Virus record (IMG/VR): IMGVR_UViG_3300004173_000066
Span: 1 to 60,689 of that record
Source of the DNA: a virus
Length of the DNA stretch: 60,689 nt
Reading direction: 5' to 3' (one strand)
Shown in pieces: positions 1 through 6,942 of the stretch (the first letter of the stretch is position 1; each line of letters opens with the position of its first letter). The notes below the pieces were generated by a model. That model ran no database searches. It saw only the letters and a program-made list of their open reading frames with translations, and was not told where the DNA came from. The position numbers were made by a program, and so were the translations under genes.

Positions 1-336
1 CACCGCGTAGACCAGCTTGGTGCCCGCGAGGTCGATCACCTTCGGGCCGTCGATGATCTCGCGGGTGACGCGATGCATCGCCGCGAGCTGGTCGGTCGCC
101 CCGCGCGTTGCGTAGAGGATCTCCTTGCCGTTGAGCCGCAGGAAGGCGAAGGGCTGCGCGTGGGGGTTGAGCCCGAGGCCCTCGCACATCTGCGTGTAGA
201 ACGCGGCGCGCTCGGCCGGCCCCAGGCCCGAGAGGTCCCCGCGCAGCACGATGGAGTCGAGCGCACGGGCGCCCGTGCGGGCGTCGAGGTCGTAGGTGGC
301 GCGCTCAGCGCTGGAGGGCGTCGGAGGGGCGCTCAC
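1..336 (-). CDS. Phage recombination-associated protein, N-terminal 112 residues (gene runs off the left edge)
   Basis: The leftward frame is open from a GTG at 336 to the window edge. The visible part reads like a phage protein family found beside recombination genes: an MCEGLGLNPHAQPF segment followed by LRLNGKEILYATRGATDQLAA (split here as two adjacent motifs). From memory this pattern occurs in phage single-strand-annealing or recombination-associated proteins of about 200-300 residues; that assignment is recollection, not proof. The GTG overlaps the stop of the upstream gene by four bases (GTGA), so translation is probably coupled. It is the fourth gene of the leftward early operon controlled from 1.35-1.41 kb. 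The C-terminal half, needed to name the family, is outside the window. Confidence 0.6.
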   Translation of the reverse strand, partial: MSAPPTPSSAERATYDLDARTGARALDSIVLRGDLSGLGPAERAAFYTQMCEGLGLNPHAQPFAFLRLNGKEILYATRGATDQLAAMHRVTREIIDGPKVIDLAGTKLVYAV

Positions 337-635
337 GAGCAGGCTCCCGGCGCGGCGGCCATCTCGACGAGCGCGACGTCCTCATCGCCGTCGGTCTCCG
401 GTGCGTAGAGCGAGCGGTACCCGGCGAGGACGGCCTCGTCGTTCCGGGCGCCCCAGGCGCGCACCATCGCAACGGTGACTCGGTCGGCGCCGCGCCGGAG
501 CAGCTCCTGCTCGATGACTCCCGCGAGCTCGCGAAGGTTCGTGTCGACGATCGCGGCGGCGGCGAGGTGACCGTCCCGGCGAAGGTCGTCGGCGAGCTGC
601 GCGAGGGCCTCGCCCTCGGTCGTGGGGGCCTTCAC
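333..635 (-). CDS. Small hypothetical early protein (100 aa)
   Basis: GTG start at 635, overlapping the preceding stop by four bases; the stop overlaps the next GTG the same way. The product is mostly helical and acidic at its C terminus (ETDGDEDVALVE). No family was recognised. Its place inside a chain of three GTGA overlaps is the main evidence that it is translated. It probably belongs to the early recombination/replication block. Confidence 0.6.
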   Translation of the reverse strand: MKAPTTEGEALAQLADDLRRDGHLAAAAIVDTNLRELAGVIEQELLRRGADRVTVAMVRAWGARNDEAVLAGYRSLYAPETDGDEDVALVEMAAAPGACS

Positions 636-814
636 GACGCGGCTCCGATCTCGTCGGCGACGCGGGCGACCTCGGTGGACGGGACGCCGGCGGCGCGGCC
701 GAGGCGCTTCACCGTGCGCCGGAGCACCGGACGGCCGCCCTCGGCCGCCATCACGAAGAGGTTCTGCCAGTCGGCCCGGGCCTCCGCGGCGTAGAGCGTG
801 CGGCGGGGGCTCAC
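632..814 (-). CDS. Small hypothetical early protein (60 aa)
   Basis: GTG at 814 overlaps the TGA of the zinc-ribbon gene (811-813); the TGA at 632-634 overlaps the next GTG. The product begins VSPRRTLYAAEARADWQNL and ends in a basic helical stretch. No family was recognised. It is short, but both ends fit the four-base overlap rule of this operon, so I accept it. Confidence 0.55.
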   Translation of the reverse strand: MSPRRTLYAAEARADWQNLFVMAAEGGRPVLRRTVKRLGRAAGVPSTEVARVADEIGAAS

Positions 815-1341
815 GCGGCCCTCACAGCGGCGGGGGCCGCGGTGGTGCGGACGGTCGGGGCGTACACCGCGGCGAGCGCCGGGTGCGCGGCGAGGCAGTC
901 GGGGCAGACCCAGACGTCGTCCGAGCGAACGGCGCCGTCGGCGAGGGCCAGCGTCTCCCCGACGGGTCCGGGGAGCATGGTGATGGGCTCCGCGCAGCGC
1001 TCGCAGGTGGGCGCGTCCTGCCGGGCGGAGACGGCCGCGAGCCAGGCCTCGGGGGCCACGCCGTCGAGGGTGGCGAGGCGGGCGACCGCGCGGTCCGCGT
1101 CGGAGGCGGCCATCGCGTGGCAGGCGTCCATCGCGGCGAGGGTCGCGGGGTGCTCGTGCGGGGCGGCGAGGGGCAGGTAGAGGCGGAAGAGCTCGGCGGC
1201 GGTCAGCCAGGCGAGCGTCGCTTCGCGGAGCTGCGAGGCGGTCTCGGGCAGCGCGAAGGCCGCGAGGGTCAGGGCCAGGGAGAAGCGGACCAGGTCCGCG
1301 GCGTCGAAGAGCGGGGTGTTGTTGGGGGTGCGGTCGTCCAT
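811..1341 (-). CDS. Zinc-ribbon protein, first gene of leftward early operon (176 aa)
   Basis: ATG at 1341 with a good ribosome site (GGAGG seven bases upstream). Residues 1-115 are helical with no recognised domain. The C-terminal third has two CxxC knuckles (CERC and CPDC, about 27 residues apart) that could bind one zinc ion. As the first gene after an operator-controlled promoter it would be expressed when the lysogenic repressor is lifted. Function unknown; a DNA- or RNA-binding accessory role in early replication/recombination is only a guess. Confidence 0.65.
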   Translation of the reverse strand: MDDRTPNNTPLFDAADLVRFSLALTLAAFALPETASQLREATLAWLTAAELFRLYLPLAAPHEHPATLAAMDACHAMAASDADRAVARLATLDGVAPEAWLAAVSARQDAPTCERCAEPITMLPGPVGETLALADGAVRSDDVWVCPDCLAAHPALAAVYAPTVRTTAAPAAVRAA

Positions 1342-1351
1342 GAGTCCTCCG

Positions 1352-1409
1352 TAGTCGGCTAGTCACCGAGCCGACTAGCAGGATGGACGCGGCCAGTTGA
1401 CTAGTCAAC
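1352..1409 (-). promoter_or_regulatory. Leftward early promoter with repressor operators
   Basis: A perfect 14-bp palindrome GTTGACTAGTCAAC lies at 1396-1409. On the minus strand its TTGACT (1408-1403) can serve as a -35 box, followed after 17 nt by CATCCT (1385-1380). A second site, TCGGCTAGTCAC (1355-1366, 9/12 to TTGACTAGTCAA), and an 8-bp inverted repeat TAGTCGGC/GCCGACTA (1352-1359/1370-1377) sit between promoter and start codon. This fits repression of the 1341->1 operon by the adjacent repressor. Confidence 0.65.
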
Positions 1410-1476
1410 AGGGGCGAGTGTTTTTCTCGCCGGGGCCGATAGGACCGGACGTGCAGGGCTGCGATGTCCGCTGGGT

Positions 1477-2004
1477 CTACGCGGTCTTCTTGGCGACGCC
1501 GGACTCGACCTGCACGTCTCGCGATTCGTGCGGGGCGAGCTGCGCTGCGTCCGCGGCGAAGAGCCGGGCCAGGGTCTCTGAGGCGATCCGCGCGCCTGCC
1601 ATGTCACCTGCGCGGCTGAGTTCGCCCACGGCCTTCGAGAGGGAGTCGATCAGGTCCTGGCGAGCCGCGCTGATGCGCGGGGGCTGGATCGTCGGGGTTG
1701 TCGATGGCTTTGTTGATCGCGCGGGGGAGCCGCCGCTCCGAGGGTTCTCGGCCGCGGTCTGATCATCCGTGGGCGGAGGGGTCCACGGGTCGTCGATGGT
1801 CCCGATGCCTCGCTGTATCCAAAGGGCCGACACATTCGCGGCCTTCGCGATCTTCTCGATCGTGGACGCTTTCGGCTCTCCCTCGGGATGCCCGACGATC
1901 CAGTCGATGGCGCTGGGCGAGAGGCCGCACTTTCGAGCCGCCTCGCGCTGCTTCCAACCCATGCGGTCGAGCACCTCCTGAATCCTGCTGGCTACCGAGC
2001 CCAC
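1477..2004 (-). CDS. XRE-family lysogeny repressor (CI-like)
   Basis: The N terminus carries a helix-turn-helix of the XRE type (SRIQEVLDRMGWKQREAARK, then CGLSPSAIDWIVG), followed by a Pro/Thr/Ser-rich linker and a helical C-terminal segment (LIDSLSKAVGELSRAGDMA) likely used for oligomerisation. There is no S24/LexA peptidase domain, so induction is not by RecA-stimulated self-cleavage. I chose GTG at 2004 because helix 1 of the HTH must be included and no ATG precedes it closely; the frame is open up to 2058. It is flanked by TTGACTAGTCAA-type operators on both sides and is divergent from the Cro-like gene, the standard layout of an immunity region. Confidence 0.75.
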   Translation of the reverse strand: MGSVASRIQEVLDRMGWKQREAARKCGLSPSAIDWIVGHPEGEPKASTIEKIAKAANVSALWIQRGIGTIDDPWTPPPTDDQTAAENPRSGGSPARSTKPSTTPTIQPPRISAARQDLIDSLSKAVGELSRAGDMAGARIASETLARLFAADAAQLAPHESRDVQVESGVAKKTA

Positions 2005-2022
2005 GGCCGGAGGGTAACCGGG

Positions 2023-2089
2023 TTGACTAGCCGCATCGACGCTCAAACAGAACCCCACTCTTGACTAGTAAACTGGCCGCGTCCAATCT
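2023..2089 (+). promoter_or_regulatory. Rightward early promoter and operators of the first switch
   Basis: TTGACTAGTAAA (2061-2072, 11/12 to the palindrome) overlaps a -35 TTGACT (2061-2066). A CAATCT -10 follows after 17 nt (2084-2089), and the ATG at 2097 starts seven bases later, so the transcript is probably leaderless. TTGACTAGCCGC (2023-2034, 9/12) lies just before the repressor start and may be autoregulatory. Positions 2061-2089 are a near-copy, inverted, of 1380-1408. Confidence 0.65.
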
Positions 2090-2096
2090 GCTGGCC

Positions 2097-2447
2097 ATGC
2101 GCACCCCCGGCGAACGACTGAAGTGGGCCCTGTTCGAGGTTGGCGGCCTCTCGCTGCGGAGGTGCGACGCGCTCGTCGGCAAGACGCCCGGGCACCTCCA
2201 GGCGATCGCCTCCGGGACCATCCGGGAGCCGCGCGCGAGCACGCTCGCGAAGTACGCGACGCTCGGGAGCCTGAGCCTGGAGTGGGTGTTGACGGGTCGC
2301 GGGGACGCTCCGAGCGAGGAGCAGATCCGGCAGAGCATCGCCGGCGCCAAGGCCCCGAAGAAGCGAGGTGCGCGCAAGCCGCCCGTGCGAGGCCCCGGCG
2401 CACGCCGCGCCGCGCCCGCGACACCTGAGCAGCTCGCAACTGGTTGA
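2097..2447 (+). CDS. Cro-like/XRE DNA-binding protein, first rightward early gene (116 aa)
   Basis: ATG at 2097 directly follows the -10 box of the rightward promoter. Residues 1-70 fit a compact helix-turn-helix (LSLRRCDALVGKTPGHLQAI, then ASGTIREPRASTLAKYA). The tail is Arg/Lys/Pro-rich (APKKRGARKPP) and probably disordered and nucleic-acid binding. Divergence from the repressor and shared operators suggest a Cro or antirepressor role. No Shine-Dalgarno is visible. Confidence 0.6.
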   Translation: MRTPGERLKWALFEVGGLSLRRCDALVGKTPGHLQAIASGTIREPRASTLAKYATLGSLSLEWVLTGRGDAPSEEQIRQSIAGAKAPKKRGARKPPVRGPGARRAAPATPEQLATG

Positions 2448-2457
2448 GCGTCGACCT

Positions 2458-2571
2458 ATGGGGACCACGTCGCGCTTCTACCGCCCAGAGCTCCCTCCCG
2501 CGAGATTGGCGCAGCCCGCGCGGCGCGGGCTCGAGCCGAGCGCCCACCCTCCGGCGGAGGCGCGTCCATGA
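2458..2571 (+). CDS. Very small early protein (37 aa), likely coupled to the next gene
   Basis: ATG at 2458, stop TGA at 2569-2571 overlapping the ATG (2568) of the following gene. The product MGTTSRFYRPELPPARL... is Pro/Arg-rich, with no recognised family. Support rests on the ATGA overlap that recurs through this operon; it could instead be a leader peptide that sets translation of the next gene. Confidence 0.4.
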   Translation: MGTTSRFYRPELPPARLAQPARRGLEPSAHPPAEARP

Positions 2572-2804
2572 TCGACCCCTCGCTCGTCCAACTCGCCGAC
2601 GGCCCGCACCGCACCTACGCCCGCCGCACCGGGGAGGCTCGCGGCAGGGTCACTGTCGAGCTGTGCGGCGACCGAGAGCTGGTGTTCGACGCGACGACAG
2701 GGCGCCTGGTCACCCCGCGCGGCCACCGTCCGCCCTATCGGCTGGTGATCGGGGATCGCCTCGTCGAGACGGCCCCGGCGCCCGAGGAGCTCGCCGCGCC
2801 ATGA
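2568..2804 (+). CDS. Hypothetical early protein (78 aa)
   Basis: ATG at 2568 overlaps the preceding stop, and its own stop (2802-2804) overlaps the next ATG at 2801. Predicted beta-rich (RGRVTVELCGDRELVFDATT). No family recognised. Part of the rightward early operon leading to the replication initiator. Confidence 0.6.
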   Translation: MIDPSLVQLADGPHRTYARRTGEARGRVTVELCGDRELVFDATTGRLVTPRGHRPPYRLVIGDRLVETAPAPEELAAP

Positions 2805-3079
2805 GCTTCTTCACCCGCACCCTGCGCCCGCTCCGCGGCTCCGTGCGTGTTCGCCTCGAGGGCGCCGCCGCGCCGCCAGCACCCGTCGCCGCCCCACCGC
2901 CCGCGTCCCGCTCCGGCATCACCCGCACGCCGCACCGCCGCGTCGCCTTGGACGCCGCGGCGCAGATCCGCGCCACCGATGCGCCCGACCCACGGCCGCG
3001 CTGCGCCGAGAAGTGGTGCCGCCAACACGTCGCGGGCGTCGGCCAGCGCTGCGAGGCCCACCAGGACGATGTGCCATGA
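2801..3079 (+). CDS. Hypothetical early protein with Cys/His C terminus (92 aa)
   Basis: ATG at 2801 (ATGA overlap) to TGA 3077-3079, which overlaps the next ATG. The first half is Pro/Ala/Arg-rich. The end, RCAEKWCRQHVAGVGQRCEAH, has three Cys and two His that could hold a zinc ion. No named family. Confidence 0.55.
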   Translation: MSFFTRTLRPLRGSVRVRLEGAAAPPAPVAAPPPASRSGITRTPHRRVALDAAAQIRATDAPDPRPRCAEKWCRQHVAGVGQRCEAHQDDVP

Positions 3080-3345
3080 GCGCAGCGCGCCAGCTCCCGC
3101 TGCTCGACGTGGACGTTCCGGCCCCGGCCCCGGTCGAGCTCGACGACGACGCGCCGCGGATCACGGCGGAGGAGCTCGCCACCTTCGAGGCCTGGCGCCG
3201 CGCCCACCCGCCCGCGCCCTCGATGGCGCACACCGAGCACGCCGAGTGGATGGCCTTCCAGGCCGCGCGCCTGCTCACCGCGCTGCGCGCAGCCCCTGCT
3301 ACCGGGGGTGCTCCCCCCGCGACTTCGACGGAGCGTGACCCGTGA
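3076..3345 (+). CDS. Hypothetical early protein (89 aa)
   Basis: ATG at 3076 overlaps the previous stop; stop at 3343-3345 overlaps the GTG of the initiator gene. The product is acidic at the N terminus (VELDDDAPRITAEELATFEA) and otherwise helical. It may be an accessory to the initiator by position; nothing in its sequence proves that. Confidence 0.55.
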   Translation: MSAARQLPLLDVDVPAPAPVELDDDAPRITAEELATFEAWRRAHPPAPSMAHTEHAEWMAFQAARLLTALRAAPATGGAPPATSTERDP

Positions 3346-4529
3346 ACTTCCACCCTCCCGTACGCCTCGCGCGCAGCGCAGAGTTCCTCGCCCTGGACTG
3401 TATGCAGCGCCACATCTTCCGGCCGCTCTGGGTGCGCGGGGAGGAGCGGCGCTGGCCGACGGACCGCACCGCCACGGCCGACGACCGGCTCTTCTGGGAG
3501 CTCGAGGCGATTGGCGTCCTCGTAGGCCCCGGCGCGCGCGCGGTCTTCGAACTCGCGCTCGGGGCCTTCCTCCGGTCGGGCGCGATGCAGCGCGACGTGG
3601 AGGACCTGGTGCTCCCCATCCTCTCCGGGGACACCGCGAAGGAGCAGCCCGCGGCGGCCACCCTCCGCAAGCGCCGCCAGCGCGAGCGGGAGCGGGCGAA
3701 GGGCGGGGGCGGATCGAGCGGAGGGGGAGGGGGGGAGGGGGACGAGGTGGCGCGTGACATGGGGCGTGACATCCATCCGATGTCACGCGGCGAGGTCACG
3801 CCCCTCGACCGGGACCTGGGGCGTGACCGTCCTGTGGACTCGGGGCGTGACGTCACGCCGCCGCCCGCATCTCCGGAGAGAAGAGAGGAGAGAACCTTCT
3901 CCTCTTCTCTTTCCGAGAATCCGAGCGTCTCGGACGAATCTCAGGTGACAGACACCGCGCGCGTGCCCGAGGGCGCACCGACGGCGCCGGTCACGCGTCC
4001 TGTCACGCCCCAGGTCACGCTCTCGACGCTCACCGAGGAGGAGGTGTTCGGGGTCCTCGAGCGCGACGCCGGCGGCCGCATCGGGTTGCACCCGCGGTCG
4101 CTCCGGCCCCGGCTGCTCGCGCGCCTCGCCGAGGAGGGGGTCACGCGCGAGCAGCTCGCGGTGATGGCGCGCCTCGCCCGCGAGCGCACGCTCTACCTCC
4201 AGGACAAGCACGCGGTGATCGACCTGGCGCTCCTGGTCGGCACGCGCGACGGCGAGGCGAAGGTCCTGGGCTCGTGGATCAACGCCACGCACCGGGCCAT
4301 CGCCCGAGCGCGGGAGGACACCGAGCGCGAGGCCCAGCGGCGGCGAGACCTCGCGCCGAGGTCTGTCGACTTACCGTGGCCTGTAAAGATCCAGGGGCCA
4401 CCGCCGCTCGCCCAGGCGGCGCAGGGCGGCGCCGGGCCGCGGGTGCCGTACCTCGCGCAACGGCGCCCCGCCGTACCCGGCGGCAGCGAGCTGCAGGTGG
4501 TGCCGTTGGGCGAGCCCGAGGGGACCTAA
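3342..4529 (+). CDS. Putative phage replication initiator (O-like), 395 aa, containing iterons
   Basis: GTG start at 3342 overlapping the upstream stop. Three parts can be seen: residues 1-110, a compact domain that could be a winged-helix DNA-binding unit; residues 115-210, low complexity (poly-Gly, RERERAK, Ser-rich) encoded by the iteron-bearing DNA; residues 215-330, a helical domain (TEEEVFGVLERDAGGR...GSWINATHRAIARARED) that could contact a helicase or loader. I did not find a clear domain match. The function is inferred from its position at the end of the early operon and from the array of GCGTGAC repeats inside the gene, as in lambda O. No helicase or polymerase gene is in the window, so replication probably uses host enzymes. 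Confidence 0.55.
   Translation: MNFHPPVRLARSAEFLALDCMQRHIFRPLWVRGEERRWPTDRTATADDRLFWELEAIGVLVGPGARAVFELALGAFLRSGAMQRDVEDLVLPILSGDTAKEQPAAATLRKRRQRERERAKGGGGSSGGGGGEGDEVARDMGRDIHPMSRGEVTPLDRDLGRDRPVDSGRDVTPPPASPERREERTFSSSLSENPSVSDESQVTDTARVPEGAPTAPVTRPVTPQVTLSTLTEEEVFGVLERDAGGRIGLHPRSLRPRLLARLAEEGVTREQLAVMARLARERTLYLQDKHAVIDLALLVGTRDGEAKVLGSWINATHRAIARAREDTEREAQRRRDLAPRSVDLPWPVKIQGPPPLAQAAQGGAGPRVPYLAQRRPAVPGGSELQVVPLGEPEGT
3752..4020 (+). repeat. Iteron array, putative phage replication origin
   Basis: The 7-bp core GCGTGAC or its complement GTCACGC occurs at 3752-3758, 3764-3770, 3782-3788, 3795-3801, 3821-3827, 3845-3851, 3852-3858, 3990-3996, 4002-4008 and 4014-4020. Several copies extend to GGGGCGTGAC. 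Two copies back to back make the 16-bp palindrome at 3844-3859. A purine-rich stretch followed by a pyrimidine-rich one (about 3875-3915), locally lower in GC, lies between the two clusters and could be the unwinding element. This is the arrangement known from lambdoid origins. Confidence 0.6.
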
Positions 4530-4555
4530 TGAACGCCAATCGGTCACTTCCGGTT

Positions 4556-4583
4556 TTGCCAACAGCCGCGAGGTGGGTATACG
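4556..4583 (+). promoter_or_regulatory. Promoter of the ImmA/IrrE cassette
   Basis: TTGCCA (4556-4561), 16-nt spacer, TATACG (4578-4583). It lies just after the initiator stop and about 47 nt before the ATG at 4631, which has its own GGAGAA ribosome site. This would let the two following genes be expressed independently of the early operon, including in the lysogen. Confidence 0.5.
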
Positions 4584-4630
4584 GTCCGCTTCCAGTCGCT
4601 GCGCCTGGTCGCGCGCGCTGGAGAATCCCA

Positions 4631-5428
4631 ATGAACGAAGGTATTTTCGACGACAAGCCTTCTCCCGTCCCGCCGTCCGAGCCGCCCCGCTCCGAAGGGC
4701 CTGGGTGGCCTCTCTGCGTCGAGCGGCAGGTGGCCGTTCGGGACAACGGACCGGCGTTGGCCGCGCTCGGCCTCGATGAGGCGGAGATCCACGACTGGGT
4801 ACGCCGCGGTGAGCTGCGCCGGGACACCAGCTCGCCGCACTACCCGCGGTGGCACCGGTTCCAGTTAGCGCCGGCCGAGACGATCAGGTGCATGCGCGAC
4901 ACGCTGGTCGGTCGGGGCTGGACCTCATGTGACCTCTACTCGGTCGCGGCGGTTGTCGCACCCGCAGGTGCCTTTGCGCTCTTGGTGTGTACGGGCGACA
5001 AGAACACTGGCAACCCCGGCCTGTTCGGGCGCAACCGATACAAGCGGGGCGAGGATTCGCGCGCGGCCTTCGAGTTGCGCCAACTGCAACTCCCGATGGA
5101 CCTGGACCCGGACGAGGAAGTCGACGGCGGGGAAGCTTTCGACACGATTCCCACGCTCCCGGAGGACGAGCCGCTCAAGGACTTCTGGGTCCTGCTGCGC
5201 CGCCGGGAGGGTCGGACTGTGCATCTGGACCTGATCAAGGTGCAGGCCGGCGACCTCAGCGGCTCCGGATACATCGAGAAGTCGCGCATGCGCATCCTGC
5301 TCCGCTCCGTCGACCTCGACGTGGCGCTGCTCGAGCCCGTCGCGACCCCCGACGCCATCGACGTGCCCGTCGAGCCGCATCAGCCGCCGGGGCCGCTCGC
5401 GGGCGACGTCGCCGACGAGGAGAAGTAG
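4631..5428 (+). CDS. Unknown partner protein of the ImmA/IrrE cassette (265 aa)
   Basis: I chose ATG 4631 (GGAGAA six bases upstream) over the in-frame ATG at 4529, which lies upstream of the promoter. No domain recognised. Residues 35-65 look like a helical motif (LAALGLDEAEIHDWVRRGEL). The centre has a hydrophobic beta-strand run (YSVAAVVAPAGAFALLVCTG), then a basic segment and an acidic loop (DLDPDEEVDGGEAFD). It ends 11 bases before the metalloprotease gene, on the same transcript. By context it could be a target, inhibitor or effector of that protease. Confidence 0.6.
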   Translation: MNEGIFDDKPSPVPPSEPPRSEGPGWPLCVERQVAVRDNGPALAALGLDEAEIHDWVRRGELRRDTSSPHYPRWHRFQLAPAETIRCMRDTLVGRGWTSCDLYSVAAVVAPAGAFALLVCTGDKNTGNPGLFGRNRYKRGEDSRAAFELRQLQLPMDLDPDEEVDGGEAFDTIPTLPEDEPLKDFWVLLRRREGRTVHLDLIKVQAGDLSGSGYIEKSRMRILLRSVDLDVALLEPVATPDAIDVPVEPHQPPGPLAGDVADEEK

Positions 5429-5439
5429 AGCGAACAGCC

Positions 5440-6594
5440 ATGGAAGGGTTCACGCCGACACGCCTTGTCCTCGCGCGCATGCGCCGCGGGCTCCGTCAGC
5501 AGGAGCTCGCGGAGCGTTGCGGCGTCGACCCGCGCTCGGTCCGGGCGTGGGAGAAAGGTGAGTGGGAGCCCGACGAGGAGTCGCTCCGGGCCCTCGCGCG
5601 GGTCTTACGCTTCCCTCTCTCCTTCTTCAGCGCGCCCTCGCTCGAACCCCTCGACCTGGAGACTGCGAGCTTCCGGTCCCTCACGACTATGCGCGCGGCC
5701 CAGCGCGACGCGGTGCATGCCGCGGGGACGTTCACGATCCCGTTGAACGACTGGATCGAGTCGAGGTTCCGACTGCCTGCCGTCGACGTGCCGCACCTGC
5801 GCGACCACTTGCCGGAGCTCGCGGCGACGGCGCTGCGCGGACTGTGGAATCTGGGTCAGGGCCCCGCGCCCAACATGGTGCACCTGCTCGAGCTCCACGG
5901 GGTGCGCGTCTTCTCGGCGGTCGAGCAGGCCCGGGAGTTCGACGCGTTCTCCTTCTGGCACGATGGCAAGCCGTTTGTAATGCTCAACACCACCAAGAGC
6001 GGCGAGCGAGGCCGCTTCGATGCGGCGCACGAGCTGGGGCACCTGGTACTGCACCGCGACGGTGGCGTGCGCAGCCCCGAGTCGGAGCAGCAGGCCGACC
6101 GCTTCGCCTCGGCATTCCTCATGCCTCAAGAGGGCCTGCTCGCGAAGAAGCCGCGCGCATTCACGACGCCCACCATCCTCGCGCTCAAGGTGCAGTGGCA
6201 GGTCTCGGCAATCGCGATGGCCTACCGCCTCGCTCACCTCGGCGCTGTCACCGACTGGCACTACCGCGAGCTGATGATCGACTTTCAGCGCCGCGGCTGG
6301 CGGTCGCTGGAGCCGCATCCGATGCGGCGCGAGACCTCGCAGATCCTGGGCAAGGTCTTCGGCCCGCTTCAGAAGACCGGCGACAGCCCGAGCGCTGCCG
6401 CGCGCTCGCTGCACCTTCCTCCCGATGAGGTTCAGCGAATGATTTTCGGCCTCGTGCTGGCGGATCCCGTCCCAGACACGGCAGGCGTACCGCGTGCCCC
6501 GAGTGCGCCCGTGCTGAAGCGCCCGAAGCTGCAACTGGTCGGCGGGACGTCGGTCCTGACGTCGGCGAAGGACCGCGGCGGCAAGGCCATGTAG
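5440..6594 (+). CDS. XRE regulator fused to ImmA/IrrE-family metallopeptidase (384 aa)
   Basis: Residues 8-60 form an XRE helix-turn-helix (LRQQELAERCGVDPRSVRAW). Residues about 150-235 hold a zincin of the ImmA/IrrE type: HELGH at 197-201 with a downstream Glu in SEQQADRFASAFLMP (about 216). Family members cleave repressors (ImmA of ICEBs1, IrrE/PprI) or act in toxin-antitoxin-like pairs. The HTH suggests it also binds DNA, perhaps its own promoter at 4.56 kb. It sits in a promoter-to-hairpin cassette with an unknown 265-aa protein. It might cleave a phage repressor on damage or defend the lysogen; the sequence does not decide. Confidence 0.8.
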   Translation: MEGFTPTRLVLARMRRGLRQQELAERCGVDPRSVRAWEKGEWEPDEESLRALARVLRFPLSFFSAPSLEPLDLETASFRSLTTMRAAQRDAVHAAGTFTIPLNDWIESRFRLPAVDVPHLRDHLPELAATALRGLWNLGQGPAPNMVHLLELHGVRVFSAVEQAREFDAFSFWHDGKPFVMLNTTKSGERGRFDAAHELGHLVLHRDGGVRSPESEQQADRFASAFLMPQEGLLAKKPRAFTTPTILALKVQWQVSAIAMAYRLAHLGAVTDWHYRELMIDFQRRGWRSLEPHPMRRETSQILGKVFGPLQKTGDSPSAAARSLHLPPDEVQRMIFGLVLADPVPDTAGVPRAPSAPVLKRPKLQLVGGTSVLTSAKDRGGKAM

Positions 6595-6603
6595 AACGCT
6601 GCG

Positions 6604-6786
6604 ATGACCCCGCCGCGGCGACGCACGGCGTCCCTTCGACAGGCGCCGCTCTCCCTCGTCACGCTCGCCATTCAACTCGCCCTGGACGAACTTCACGCGG
6701 AGCGCGACGTGCGGCCGCACCCGGGGCCTGTGCGATGCGACGTCGACCGGCGCCGACGCCTCCATCGCCTCGCGGGTACTGGGTGA
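6604..6786 (+). CDS. Possible small protein after the metalloprotease gene (60 aa)
   Basis: ATG at 6604, ten bases after the previous stop, with no obvious ribosome site. The middle (LSLVTLAIQLALDELHAERD) reads as an amphipathic helix; the ends are Arg-rich. The stop codon falls within the hairpin at 6785-6806. Doubtful, kept because of its spacing in the cassette. Confidence 0.3.
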   Translation: MTPPRRRTASLRQAPLSLVTLAIQLALDELHAERDVRPHPGPVRCDVDRRRRLHRLAGTG

Positions 6787-6806
6787 GCGATCTCCTCGGA
6801 TCGCTC
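6785..6806 (+). terminator. Hairpin closing the ImmA/IrrE cassette
   Basis: Perfect 8-bp stem GAGCGATC/GATCGCTC with a 6-nt loop. There is no long T run (only TCTCG follows), so it may need Rho or act as an attenuator. A 10-bp direct repeat TCGCGCAACG follows on both sides of the next 60 bases. The rest of 6807-6928 holds no gene. Confidence 0.4.
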
Positions 6807-6928
6807 TCGCGCAACGGGTCGCTCGCCGTCGGGCTCGTTGCGGCGGCGTGGCGTCGGCTCGCGCAACGCCAGGGCGTAGCCTGACCGACCCGCGTCAGCG
6901 CCCCTGTCGCACGGGACGTTGACGCGCG

Positions 6929-6934
6929 TACAAT
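6929..6934 (+). promoter_or_regulatory. Likely -10 box of the following gene
   Basis: TACAAT lies eight bases before the ATG at 6943, and no Shine-Dalgarno is present. The -35 region (about 6905-6910, TGTCGC) is poor. The geometry matches the leaderless promoters elsewhere in the window. Confidence 0.35.
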
Positions 6935-6942
6935 CGCGCCCC

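Noticed and set aside
4529-4630. Earlier start (ATG 4529) for the 265-aa protein
   Set aside because: It precedes the likely promoter and would add a Pro/Arg-rich stretch; ATG 4631 has a ribosome site.
6546-6563. Two GACGTC hexamers near the end of the metalloprotease gene
   Set aside because: Spacing is 12 bp, not 10, and flanks do not match the decamer; probably chance.
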